Assembly (NCBI GenBank): GCA_024305405.1
Contig: JAKNDB010000014.1
Coordinates: 434,001 to 498,000, forward strand
From: Dirofilaria immitis
Taxonomy: Eukaryota > Nematoda > Chromadorea > Rhabditida > Onchocercidae
DNA length: 64,000 nucleotides
Reading direction: 5' to 3'
Position numbers and translations under genes: made by a program. Positions within the stretch are counted from its first letter, which is position 1. Each line of letters begins with the position of its first letter. This document shows positions 26,747-38,590 of this stretch, in pieces. The notes under the pieces were generated by a model. That model worked only from the letters and a program-made list of their open reading frames with translations. It was not told the origin of the DNA and made no database searches.

Positions 26747-29700
26747 AAGAATTTAATGAACAATATAAACAGTAAAACCAAGCAAAATTTGCATTACATG
26801 ATAGCGTTAAAAAAATTCTATGGCATAACTATATCACTTTTCACCAGAAATTTTCAGAAGGGTCTTACTTCCCTGCCAAGCTATTAGAGAATTTCTTTGA
26901 AGCAGCAAAGTTTATCCAAGTCTCAGTGAATTGAGGAAGAATCGATAGGATAGAAATAAGTGATTAACGCTTGCCTGAATTCAGCATTTCATGTAAATTA
27001 AAAGTTTCTGAATATTTCATCGTACATCAATCGTCTCAGTGATGTTTCTTAACTCTGATAGCTTTGCACATTTCAAAATTTTATTGAAATTTGCTTCAAT
27101 TAATTATTAATTGAAACATTATTAATCGAGAGAATGATAAAACATTGAAATTTCGCATACAGCTAAAATCCGACCGATCCAGTTTTAAGTAGGAAAGATA
27201 AACCACTTTTAAAGAGAACTTTATTTTGATGACAATTGAAATTGTCCTGTCATTTGCCATTGTAACGAATCTTGTCTTAATTGTAAATACAATTTTTAGC
27301 AATTATCCGAGGCGATTACGTTGTGCGTTATAATGACGACATAATTTATATTGTCATGATGAAACGTTTTAGCTTTTCTGTTTATACGGCTCATGATAAA
27401 TTATTTAAAAATGAAATTTTTAAATTTGGATTCTTTTAATTGAGAAATAATTAAAATATCTTTGAATATACGGAATAAGACCATATTTTTAGAAAAGTCT
27501 TATTCCTTGAGAAAAGATATCTTGTTGTTCATAACATTGTTGTTAAAATTTTGCTTACATCATTTTATTTACATCAAAGTTATTTATATTACCGAAAAAT
27601 TTCATAATTATATTTTGATAAGGCCACTGATCCAATTTAATCAATCATTGTCTCAGAAATTATTTGCTTATCGAAATGCATTTATCAGTATATAAAAATT
27701 ATCCATGTTTTGCAATTATCAAATACCACTTAAAATGTCGTTTCAACGCCTAATCTCATATAAAATTTTAATTTGGAAAATATGTTTTTTCAAACTAAGC
27801 AAAGATAATACAATACCATGCTAGTATTCGTAGTTAACATCGATTCTGATATAATCCGTTTGACAGCTGAAATAAAAGCTGAAATGAAAATTTTTTTCCC
27901 ATTTTCTGATATATGTGATGTCAACGAAATTACATTTATCTGATGTTTTTTTGTGGATTGCGGCAAATAATCGAACTTTTAATTATTCTGATAAGTCAGC
28001 ATAAATCTCATCTTTAATCCTATTAACTTTTATATTAATAAACTTACCGAGGCATATTTAAGTTATTGTAAATTAAAAATGAAAGAGATTCCAGAAACTT
28101 CAGCAGGCTGTTATCAAATGAGATAATTCAAAAAGCTGAATGCAACAAGCTAAGAAAGGATTATTATATAGTGATAACAGTAACTTCGGAACTAAATCAA
28201 ATGATAAATTATGTAAAACATGACAATATTAATATTATTAACGTGCATATCTTGCAAAAGGCCATCAATTGTTAATCACTTTTTATTAGTAGTAGCAGTA
28301 CTATTACTGCTTACCTTGATGTGATATGCTTAAATCTATATTATTCATTCATATCTAATGCTTTGCTTTACAGATTCTATGCTAATGATAGTTTCTTATT
28401 GACGTTATGAAATTGCTTTCTTATAAATGAAGTATTTCATGGAAATTAAAATTTCTTTGAGAAAAAAAGACAACCAGTTATATTGGTTCCATTTCGTCCA
28501 TTTAAAAAATCATAATTTTTTTCAAATATCTATCTGCAAGGAAACAATTTTTATATTCCACCAGTTCTCTAATTTTAACCTTTGACAATTAACATTATCT
28601 CATTTGAAATATTTACACATAGCTTCAAATTATCTGCATCGCATTCATATCTTCATGTAGTACTTCAGAATTCTGAATTTTTTAGAATGAAGAAGTTAAA
28701 CAGATGCAAAAGAATGGATAAAACGAAATTCTGAACAGTAGGGAATGAGAAATAGATGCTTGTAGTTAGGATTTCCGAAATATGCATAAAATTGTCATAA
28801 ACTATTACCAAATTAGATGAAAAATAGCAAAAAAATGCGCTCTCTATAATGGAATTTCCGAAATATTTAGTTAGTCAGAATTTAATCAAAAATTAATTAA
28901 AAAGAGCCACGCAATTCTAATATTAACTTAACCATTATTGATAATGATAAAGCCAAGTGCATCAATTGATTATGATTACAGACACATTATTAGAGATAAA
29001 TATATATAATGTAGTTTTGTTATGTGCTAATTTCAAAAAAAAAAACTTATTGTGTGAAATTCGAAACATTTTGCTGGAAATATTTGGCAGTTACTGGCAA
29101 TATACAGTTACTGGCTGATAATCTAATTATAGGTTAAATGAATTTTAAAATCAAGGACTTTTAATGATACAAGCTCTTTCGGAAAATATGACCCTAACGT
29201 TAAATCAATGAATCTGTAGAAAACACTTGCTTTGTTATTAGTCGTCGTGAGGAATCAGACAGAAAATATTTATATAGTAGCTGGATTATCGAACAATACA
29301 ATACAGTGAAATTTGGTTATGTGATATAGAACAAAATGAATATGTTATAAAAAAGAACGCATCTTAAGAATAAATATATATATATATATATTGCGCATAC
29401 GTTTGTCGAGTTTACAAAATTGTGTAAATTATATAAGAGACAGAATTAGTTTTTTGTTTAAAAGGAAATTACATGGGAATTATTTTCTCAGAAACAGCAT
29501 TCACACAATTATCTGAGATTTGAAGTTCTTCTCACTGTCTATGTGAGATTTGTAAATAAGATAGATTAACTGACAGATGTGAGAACTTTTATATAGGGAG
29601 GAAATATATCCTTTATACAATCTGCATATTGAAAAAGTGACTCATCATCTTATAAGATGATGTGTCCTTTACTTAAGTAATTTTTTTATAATGAATTCTT

Positions 29701-30584
29701 TTATCACTATTTCTTCCGGTTTTTTTTTGACAAAATCTATCTGTTCCAAAAAATTCAAAAGTCTTGAAGTCAAATTTAGACCTATTATTAATATTTAAAA
29801 CTATTTTCAAACGTTGAAGCTTTGAAAATATGTACTGTAGATACTGAATATGCACTTTAGATACTGCTAATCCATGTAAACAGTCACATTATACAAATAT
29901 TTTTTCATGATTATTTTAGAATCGATATGCTTATATCTTCTAAGTTAGGCAAGCATCCTCAAATTTCCTAAATTTAAATTTGATGCTCATGGACATGCAT
30001 AAATTAAAATTCAAAAACGCTTTGTTCTTTTATAAAAACCGCGTCATACATATTGAATGGAATGCAAACTGTTGCATAGAGGAAGTAATGTGGGCTGCGA
30101 CTATACAAAGTCGTTCATTTTTGATCTTTGATTTTTGTTTAAATGATTCATGTTGAGCGATGCGTTCTTTATTGCTGTCAGGCAGAATGGTGTATAGTAT
30201 TGAGTTCCATGTTGTGAGCTGTAATTAAACGAGTAAATTTATGGACTAGTACTTCTGTGAAATGAGTTATTTCCCTTCAAGTATACCGTAATGAGTTGTT
30301 GTTCTTCAAGTATCTCATATACGTATTTGTTATTTTAATTGTTCACTTATTCGTATTACCGAACTTAATGTATTCGATCACTGTGTTGCTTCTGTTAATT
30401 ATTGACTAGATAGAGCATATTTCAATTGCATATAGTTATTATATTTATTATGAATATTTATAAATTATACGATTGAACACAATTTCCTGGATCTCTTTTT
30501 TGATAAAATATGTAGTCGATATAGAGTTGCTTATCATAATAGACAATTTGAATCATAAATTTAGATATTTTTAAGAGAAATAAG
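26747..30584. other. Intergenic region upstream of V-ATPase E
   Basis: About 3.8 kb of AT-rich sequence with an AT dinucleotide run near 29373. No coding exon, tRNA or other RNA gene was recognised. The promoter of the following cluster presumably lies toward its right end. Confidence 0.4.
29373..29391. repeat. (AT)n microsatellite
   Basis: Short uninterrupted AT dinucleotide run in intergenic sequence. Confidence 0.85.
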
Positions 30585-32374
30585 ATGGGTCTATCAGATA
30601 ACGATGTACAGAAACAGTTACGACATATGATTGCATTCATTGAGCAAGAGGCAATTGAAAAAGCAGAAGAAGTTGATGCGAAAGCGGAAGAGGAATTCAA
30701 TATTGAAAAGGTAAAAAATGTGGCGTCTTTATGCTGACTGAATGGACAGAACAGGGAAATAAGGCAAATATTTCAAAAGTTCCAAGCACCAGAACAGTAA
30801 AATTTTTTCCATGTTTTCTTAGTTCAGTTTTCCAAAATATATGCAACGTATTGTTATGATGAAATAAATGAAATGGTTTGATTTTGTGATCATGGACTTT
30901 CTTTTAAAAGATACATAAATTTCGTTCTGAGATAGCAGTAAAGATCTATGGTATAGTTAGGAATTTTTGGTTGAAAATTGTGAAAATATTTGATATCTTA
31001 TTTTTCTTGAGTCTTATCTTTTTATGCTTCCAGGGTCGTCTTGTCCAACAGCAGCGAACCAAGATTCTGGAATACTATGAAAAGAGAGAGAAGCAGGTGG
31101 AACTGCAAAGAAAAATTCAAAGTTCGAACATGCTTAATCAGGGACGCTTGAAATGCCTAAAAGTAAAAACGCTCGATATTTTTTGATCAAGTATATAACA
31201 TATTTCACGGAATAATTGGAGATTTCTGAATGATATTAACTTCTTTAATATACTGCGGTATAGACTGAAAATATCTGGTACATTCATCATCGCAGTTAAT
31301 ACTCTCATTTACAGGCGCGCGAAGATCATCTGAATAAAGTTCTGGAAGAAGCTCGATTAAATTTAAGTCGAATTTCTGGAGACTCCGCCAAATATCCATC
31401 AATCTTGAAAGGTCTAATTCTGCAGGTATTTGCTCTTTTTCAAGACATTTCGATATAAATTATTACTTATGAATGGACAAAATAGCATTCTGACTGTTTC
31501 AGGCATTATTCCAAGTGTTGGAACCAGAAGTTGTGTTACGTTGTCGCAAAAAGATGAGCAATCAGTGCAAAAACTTCTACCCGAATGTCTTGACGAACTT
31601 GAGCAGCAATGGGGTGAACGTACGAAGGTTTTAAATTTTCCACTCAATAATTGGTCAAGAATGCTGCATCTTTTCTCCTCTTTTTAGACGTGAAACACAT
31701 CATTTCTCTTCCTGTTCTTTTTTTTTCAAGTTCTTCGATAGTAGTTCATGATTAATCTGGCTTGATTTAGTAGAAGTATTTTGTGTTTTTTTAAGGTGAA
31801 GATCGACACAGCTGAATATTTACCTGATGAAAGTGCTGGTGGAGTAGAACTTTCAGCGAAAGATGGCAAGATAAAGGTTTCGTCAACACTAGAATCTCGT
31901 CTAGAATTGATTGCCGCTCAGGTAAATAATTTTTGTAGGTTTTATAGATTATAATTATTCAACTTCATTTTTCAGAATAATATTAACATCGTAAATTCAG
32001 TATAAATTTACTGAGATTGGTTCACACACTGTTCACAAAAATTCGAGTCCTGTTTGTGTTTTGGTAGTTAGAGAAGCAACATTGAAGTACTCGAAATTAA
32101 TAGAATCTAAATCTTCGATGCATTTTTCAGGACAATTCGCAAAGTTTTTCCTATATGCATAAAGTATATAATAAGCTCATATTGGTTTATTAAGTCGAAT
32201 GATTGAAACGATCAAACATTTGAATCATATGCTTTGAAATTTAAATTATAGTTGTAACTTTATGTCTTACAGTCAAGTGATGAGAGAAAATTATTGCAGA
32301 TTATACCTCAAATTCGTGTGGCTTTATTTGGTGAAAATCCGAATAGAAGATTTTTGACTGAAGATATTGAATGA
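30585..32374 (+). CDS. vha-8: V-type proton ATPase subunit E
   Basis: Peripheral-stalk subunit of the V1 sector of the vacuolar proton pump, linking the catalytic head to the membrane ring. Six exons: 30585-30710, 31034-31162, 31315-31425, 31503-31627, 31796-31921 and 32273-32374, all phase 0, about 239 residues (family about 226). The N-terminal half is the expected long charged helix ([20 protein letters not shown], then [20 protein letters not shown]). The C-terminal domain carries the family blocks [50 protein letters not shown] and [12 protein letters not shown]. Exon 4 stays open only if one base is added in the A5 run at 31548-31552; as written it reads out of frame after CRKK. An AG acceptor-like site lies just before the ATG. 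First of a plus-strand cluster with RPB9 and LAMTOR2. The symbol follows the C. elegans orthologue. Confidence 0.93.
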
Positions 32375-33147
32375 TTATAATGTCTAATCATCGATATGTA
32401 TAGTAAGCAAAAATGTGGATGTTTCCATCTTGCGTCGTGGGCACAAATTATTCCTGTGATAGTTTATTATTATTATTTTCCACTGTTAAGCGTCGTGATT
32501 CATGATTATCATACAGTTTTTGTAAAATCCGTATAGTTTGTTTTATTTTGTTATGTTCTATAAAATGTCCGTGGTGTAGATAAAATCTATGCCGAGGTAC
32601 GTTGTGCTTCGCGCATCAGGTTTTCATAGATTAAAAGCAGTTTTTCCTCATATCTGCTCTGAAATGTAAGCATAATGTCTTTTGTCGGCTCGATGCTAGT
32701 AGGTTTTTTATTTGTTGCAAGCAGGCTTATCATCATCATGTAGTCATTGTAATTTATAGTACTATTAATAATTTGTAGTAGTAAAATCGATATTTCTTAT
32801 TGTTACTTCTTTCGTTTGTCGGGATATGCCGAATATTTATAAAAGTGGCATAAAATCTGGAGCAACAGAAACAAATGTGGAATTTTAGGAATAATTTTCA
32901 GGTTTCGCGTTAACTTCTTGAGTTCATTTTAGAGTTTAATAAATAGTTATCTCTGGCTTTAAAAAATTAAGCCGGAAGTTGTAGGGAATGTAATACACTT
33001 AATTATAGTAATTAGACGACTTTGCAAATAGTGAGACTTGGTAATTGTGATCAAGGATTAGCTGCTGGGGTTTTCGATATTCGAAGGGAGGAATTTCGGA
33101 AGTATAAATCCCACGGAGGGGTGTTGCAAGCAATGCAGATTTGAAGG
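32375..33147. other. Spacer between V-ATPase E and RPB9
   Basis: About 770 bases that should contain the 3' untranslated region of the V-ATPase gene and the leader of RPB9. A stretch at about 33060-33147 is more GC-rich than its surroundings and sits directly before the RPB9 ATG. No coding sequence seen. Confidence 0.45.
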
Positions 33148-33989
33148 ATGACTGCGGAGCCTGGATTTGTCGGTATAAAGTTTTGTCCGGAATGGTAAGT
33201 TCTTCAATTTTAAAAAGGTTAAAGAATTAAAATTTGAGAGTCATGTGTGATTGGTACTGTTGCGAATAAATTTTGGTTCTTGCAAATAGGTGGTAAGTTT
33301 ATTTTGAATTCCTAAGTAGTCATTAGAATGAAGAGATCCCATTACTTAAGGAAATTATTGCAACAGCGATTATTTCAGCAATAACATGCTATATCCGAAA
33401 GAGGACAAAGAAAATAGGCAATTATTGTATGCATGCCGAAATTGTGATCATAAACAGCTTTCCGAAAATCCGTGTATTTATGTCAACAAATTAATGCATG
33501 AAGTTGAGTAAGTTTCGCTCAGAACTCTACTGTTATTTTTTATATTTAGTGTTGCTTTTTATATTTCGGGAAAGACTAATTTTCAAATTCAAAATTGAAT
33601 CTTTTCCAATTTAATGCAAAACACGAAAGAGCAAGATAACACAAGAATTTTGGACGTTTATAATATTATTCAGCATTACGACGTTTATTTTTAATCATTT
33701 CAAGTGAATTAACTCAAATTGTGGCTGATGTTGTACACGATCCGACATTACCGAAAACGGAAGACCATCCTTGTCCAATGTGTCAGGGACGAGAAGCTGT
33801 ATTTTTCCAAGCCCAATCTAGGAGAGCAGAAGTATGGTTTTTTTGCACAAGAATTTTTTTGCATGTTGTATTTAATTTTTAAATTACATTTTAAGCAGAA
33901 ATTCTCATTCGGCAATTCTATTTTAGGAAGAGATGAGATTATATTATGTTTGTATGAATCCAAGTTGCGCACATCGGTGGACTGATTAA
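33148..33989 (+). CDS. rpb-9: DNA-directed RNA polymerase II subunit RPB9
   Basis: Small zinc-ribbon subunit of RNA polymerase II, involved in start-site selection, elongation and fidelity. Four exons: 33148-33194, 33379-33507, 33705-33831 and 33927-33989, with matching phases and no frameshift. The start [20 protein letters not shown] matches the family N terminus. The first zinc ribbon has CPEC and then CRNC ([12 protein letters not shown]). The linker holds [20 protein letters not shown]. The second, TFIIS-like ribbon has CPMC, the acidic loop [15 protein letters not shown], and ends [12 protein letters not shown]. All eight expected cysteines are visible and the length (about 121 residues) is normal. 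Confidence 0.96.
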
Positions 33990-34751
33990 AACTGCAATTA
34001 TATGAAGCTAAAAATTTGTTTGGAATGATTAGTTTTTGTATCTCCACCTTTATGTACTTTTACAGTCAGTTTTCTATTTAGTCAGAAGTATTTATTTCTG
34101 ATATTTTCATAGTTCTTATAATTATTTTAGTAATCGGATCCTTCATAACTTTATCATTGTTTCTTCTGATTGTTACCGACCCTTATTATATTGCACGCTT
34201 CACTTTTCACATTATGTGATAATGAGCACGAATTATATTACACCACTAAGTTTTGAATTATAGAATTTTAGGCACAAGGCAGTTGTCGTTGTTGTCAGGA
34301 AGCTTAGTAATACGATATTACTAGACGTGATTTTTCATATTTTTCTCATGAATTTTTTCCTTTCATTTCGTTTCTGTTCAATTTCTTTTTTAAATTTTTT
34401 ATATGCACACTCGTTTGTGTTAAAATATAAAATGTCATATATGTAATGTATAGTTTTTGCTGATCGTTTGTCGATTCATTCGCGATTGATCTCTTTTATT
34501 TTGCTTGCATTTAAAATAAAGTAGCAAAAAGTGGAAATCCTGATAACTCTAGATATACAGAACTTTGTGTGTGAACCAATCAAGATTGTAGCGCGTAACT
34601 TTTAGGATGAATTAGAACTTAGAACGTCATATAAAGTGTAGTGTGACGCAAGATGATGTGGAAATAGGCAAAAAATGGAGGTGAGATTTCTGACGTAAAT
34701 CTAAGCCCATGTTTTATTTAGTGGAATTCATAACTAGACTTCAATTGAGGT
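33990..34751. other. Spacer between RPB9 and LAMTOR2
   Basis: About 760 bases of AT-rich sequence holding the RPB9 3' end and the LAMTOR2 leader. An acceptor (TTTATTTAG) at about 34720 precedes the LAMTOR2 ATG by some 30 bases and could be a cis- or trans-splice site. No coding sequence seen. Confidence 0.4.
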
Positions 34752-35858
34752 ATGTTGAAACCAAAAGCATTAACCGAAGTACTTGGACAAGTCAATACAC
34801 CAAATACGAGAAGCGGTGCTCTTTTACTGAATCGTGAAGGTCATTCGTTTTCCTCTTTTTGTTGAGATAATGTAAGTGACAAGTATTCTTTTCAAGTATC
34901 ATATAATTAAAGTAATAGAATAGTAGAGCATCATGAAATAAGAACGAAGTTATAAATTAAGCAAGTGGAATTGTGTTGGTACACTTGTCAGTTTATTTTT
35001 CCATCTGCATCTGATTATATCTTGTGTTAAAAGTTCAGCTGCTCATTTCGCTAACTAAAAATAATCAAGATTAGTTGTACTCATGACAAAACAATCCGAA
35101 TCTTGATATAATAGCATCGTATCAAAGCAGTGATACAACAATATATGGTCTTTTTATGGGTAGTTTTTGGACAAGGATTAAATGTTATCACTATTTTTTA
35201 ATATTTCCAATTAATGTTAATTTATGTTGTTTTTTTCATAGGTTTGCTGCTCGCTTACAGTGGCTATGATAGTGTTGGAGGAAATGATGCAAATGCAACA
35301 GTATCTGCTGCACTGATTTCCAATATTTGGGAAACTTTCGAGAGACAAGGCAAAAACTTTTCTTAATAACGGGATTCGTTTTTGATCAAAACGAGACAAT
35401 AAAAATAAACTGATTATTTCTATAGTAACCGTTCTTGTTATCTTACTAAATTACTTCAAAATAGTACATTTTACTTACTTTATACGGCTCAATTTTGTTG
35501 GCGAATTTCTGAAATTTTATTTTATATTTTTGTTCTTGTTGTTCGGTAATCTTAAATTTTCTTCATTCACAGCAAGTGGTTTGAAAGCAACATTTTCCAG
35601 AGAAATGGTGGGATGCCATAATATCAAAGCTAGAGAGCTGTTTCACCTATTATGGAACTGTTTTTAGGAGTTCAGGAAAATTTGACGGAGATGTTAGTGG
35701 AATGCGAAAATGGAGTAATTGCCGTGACACGTGTAGCCAATATGTTGTTAGCAATAAAAGCAGGGAATGAAATGCAACTTGGTCTTCTTCGGGCAAAACT
35801 TCGTGCACTTGCCGATTATCTTTATACACCACTAACTGTTGTTTCTTCCAAAGATTAA
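34752..35858 (+). CDS. lmtr-2: Ragulator complex protein LAMTOR2 (roadblock/LC7 domain)
   Basis: Roadblock-fold scaffold of the Ragulator complex on late endosomes and lysosomes, where it helps anchor Rag GTPases for mTORC1 signalling. Exons: 34752-34839, 35242-35349 and 35668-35858, about 128 residues against roughly 125 in animals. Family blocks are clear: MLKPKALTEVLGQVNT at the start, LLAYSGYD, SNIWETFERQ, and ENGVIAVTRVANMLLAIKAG with LGLLRAKLRALADYLYTPLT at the C terminus. The second intron has no usable GT donor in the expected place. A GC donor (CAAG|GCAAAA) joined to TTTTTAG gives FERQGVQENLTEML with correct phase and family-like length. The alternative is a missing base in the A/T runs just downstream plus a GT donor at about 35387. 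Confidence 0.92.
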
Positions 35859-38424
35859 CATTATCGTTTCATGCTTTAAAGCTAAAGTTTTCAAAATTTT
35901 AAATACTATTCGAGAATGGTTTTGAACTAAGGATATGCTTTCTTTTTTAATCTTTAATCAGAAACGATGGGCATTTCTAGAAAGAATATGAGATTCATTC
36001 ATGACCAGAAGTCTTCATTTTCAACGTAATAAGAAATTTATAGGTTCTAATGTAATCGTTAATCCCGCATGTTTTTCTTAACGCTTTCAGTCCAGAATTT
36101 GTTTTGTTTATCAATTTAAACATAAAATATGTGAATAATAAAGCTACGAAATAATTTTTTTGAAGAAATTTAAATTGCAAAGTATTTTGGCTACATGGTT
36201 ACATATATTTTGAAAATACTGAAGGCCCAGTGATTTTTTTATTAAGTCTTTGATTTCGGTGCAGTGAAGTTTACTAGTTACACTTTCATTACTTTCATTA
36301 CTTTCATTACTCCGTACTTGATAGTTGAATAAATATATTTAAACTTTGCTTTTATTCTTACTGAAAAAAGGAATTTCTTGGTTAATTTTTGTGCATTAAA
36401 ACTTTTTTACTATGAAATTTTCACTCTTTGGTGACTTTTATCAGCCTATTCTATTAGCCTAGGATATATATGTGTCAGTTTTATTAGCTTATAATATGAT
36501 ATTTGATGAAATTGCAAAAAAGTAAGGAGAAGTGCTGATGAATTAGGCCAAGGATTTTGAGTTGTAGCGACATTTTTAGGAATATGGTATGAGTCACCGG
36601 ATAGTGCAAGACTATATGCAGATAATTCTCTCTAGAGAGAGTTCAAAAATTTGTGGAAAGAATATAAGTCTTATGAATCGCTCAATCATGAGCAACTGCA
36701 CTTATATTTGTGCTAAAGAGTAATTATGCATTTGATTTCGAATCAAATGTGCAGTAAGTTGATTGGGAATGTTTTTTCTCTCTGGCAGTTGTTTGAACCA
36801 CAACAATAGTTATAATCCTATTCTAAGTCCGTTTGTCATCATTCGGCAAATTGATTTTAGGGATGTTCGAAAGATAGGAAATATCAGGACATAAGTTGCT
36901 TTGTCTCGATATTGTGAAGTTTATACGTTTTGGTGGGGTAGGGAAGGAGAGGACGTTATCTGCCATCTCACTTCGGTATTGCAAGGAAAGAAATATTTAG
37001 TGGTGATATTAATATATTAGAAAATATATTAATATTATCGAGATAAAAGCAAAAATATTCATCTCTTTGAAGAAGTATTCATTATATATAGATAAAGATA
37101 GGTAGATTAGGTAGATAGATCTACTCATCTAACAGGCTATCATTTACGCATACAAAAATAATAGCTAGAAAAATTTAAGTTTATGCAGGCTTAGAGTGAT
37201 TATGAAAGTCATTTTCGAGAATTAATGCTTATTCAAAAAAAGCTTTCAACAATTACGATAGTAAGGAAAGCATTTAATTCAATAATTTTTTTCGTCGTTT
37301 TACGCAGAAAACTTGAACAGTGTTTGTAGTCACATGTTCATTCTTTCTGTTAAAATATATTAATTTGTAGTCTGGTTAAGTGGTAAATAATCTAACTATA
37401 ACGAAATGAAAATTGTTAATAATGGGCTTCTTTAAAAGATATAAATTTGATTTTCAAATCATCGCCTACTGCTATTATTAAAGTGAGATTTTTGTGATAA
37501 AAAAATAACAAATTGAATACCTCGTCAAAAAGTCATCATTCTTATTAATATTCATTCTTTCTGTCTTTATATTATTAATATATTTTTATTAGGAAAATTT
37601 CATCGAATTTCATCCAAGCATAAATTCCATAATTCAAAATGCAGTCAAGGATTTACAATGATGCGAAAAGAATTATGCAAAAAAAAAAAAACCAAAACTT
37701 TGATGTCTTTTGAAAAGGAGATGTGGTCGTATTTAAAAGAATGGAAACATTTTCATTTGTGAATATTAAATCCGTTGGATAAAATATTTAGAGAAACGAA
37801 AACCCAACACAATATTACTATTAACATAAAAACATTTGCCGCCACTTAACTTCACTAATTAATGTATATTGAAAAGTAATCCTTCTTGTTATAAAGTGAT
37901 TAATATAAGAAATTGAAGCTGAGATGTTACTGCAGGGATCAACTCCTATATCATGATGCTATATCATTCATTCGTTGAGATTGTGGAATTGAAATAAAAA
38001 AAGTATGTGATAGCAATGAAACGATTTAGAGATAATCGTTTTATTTAATTTTTATTTAGTTTAATGCCAGTTTATTTTGTTATTATTGATGAGGAAGTAA
38101 TTCAATATTCATTAGCAGCAAGGTTTCATCACAGAACATTTATCCTAATGAGAGGTAAATAATTTTGACAATGATCAGTATGTATCGGACAAGTTTGATT
38201 AATAAAAAATTAAAGGATTATAAACAATCGAAAGAAAGAAAAATTAAGCAATAAATGTATCACAGAGATCAGTCAGGATGCTTGTTGAAGAAAGGTGTTA
38301 ATTAAGTTGTCGATGCTTGGATCTTATCTAGTATTCATGAGTTTCTTCTCCTTTAAAAATTTGTCGAATTCCCTTCAAGGAAAATAAGATTTTTTTAGAG
38401 TAAAGAGCAAGTCGAATAAGAACT
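35859..38424. other. Intergenic region between LAMTOR2 and the microprotein
   Basis: About 2.6 kb between convergent genes. It holds a small 9-base tandem repeat at 36283-36309 (CTTTCATTA, three copies). A stretch at about 36522-36720 reads for 65 codons with only two stops but has no recognisable family. Otherwise nothing is seen. Confidence 0.4.
36283..36309 (+). repeat. Three tandem 9-base units (CTTTCATTA)
   Basis: Short tandem repeat in intergenic DNA downstream of LAMTOR2. Confidence 0.85.
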
Positions 38425-38429
38425 TTATT
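38424..38429 (-). promoter_or_regulatory. Poly(A) signal overlapping the stop codon
   Basis: The last codons are CCT CAA TAA followed by AG, so AATAAA begins inside the final sense codon and contains the stop. The 3' untranslated region would be only about 10-25 bases. Confidence 0.5.
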
Positions 38430-38562
38430 GAGGAGGTCCACCGCCAGCACCTTGCTTCATTCGTGCCTGCGCTTCCTTGATGTAAGGTTCGAGGATTCCC
38501 ATGTGATAAGCAACACCAAGACCAATTAAAATGAGCAGAAATAAAATTACAGCTGCCCCCAT
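38425..38562 (-). CDS. 45-residue single-span membrane microprotein
   Basis: Unrecognised. The preferred start gives MGAAVILFLLILIGLGVAYH followed by a short polar region with EPYIKEAQARMKQG and a Gly/Pro tail ending GGPPQ. Residues 3-19 form one clear transmembrane helix; the rest is short and basic, as in small organelle-membrane subunits, but I cannot assign a complex. The frame is open 20 codons further upstream (MFKSHKSQ). I chose the downstream ATG because an acceptor (TTTAGTCACAG, boundary about 38580) sits 17 bases before it, suggesting the longer frame is removed by cis- or trans-splicing. The stop TAA overlaps the poly(A) signal CAATAAAG. Confidence 0.6.
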   Translation of the reverse strand: MGAAVILFLLILIGLGVAYHMGILEPYIKEAQARMKQGAGGGPPQ

Positions 38563-38579
38563 GTCTTTCTCGATATGTC

Positions 38580-38590
38580 CTGTGACTAAA
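38580..38590 (-). promoter_or_regulatory. Probable splice acceptor before the microprotein ATG
   Basis: On the minus strand TTTAGTCACAG precedes GACATATCGAGAAAGACATG. The short distance to the ATG and the lack of an obvious upstream coding exon fit a spliced-leader trans-splice site, though a non-coding first exon is also possible. Confidence 0.4.

Noticed and set aside
31430..31687. 85-codon plus open frame overlapping V-ATPase exon 4
   Set aside because: It mixes intron sequence with the second half of exon 4 and appears only because the exon has a frame break; the coding part is assigned to V-ATPase E.
33748..34047. 99-codon minus open frame across RPB9
   Set aside because: Antisense shadow of RPB9 exons 3 and 4, with no splice context.
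36522..36720. Plus-strand stretch reading VVATFLGIWYESPDSARLY with two stops
   Set aside because: Protein-like in places, but two stops in about 65 codons is not far from chance in this composition and I recognise no family.
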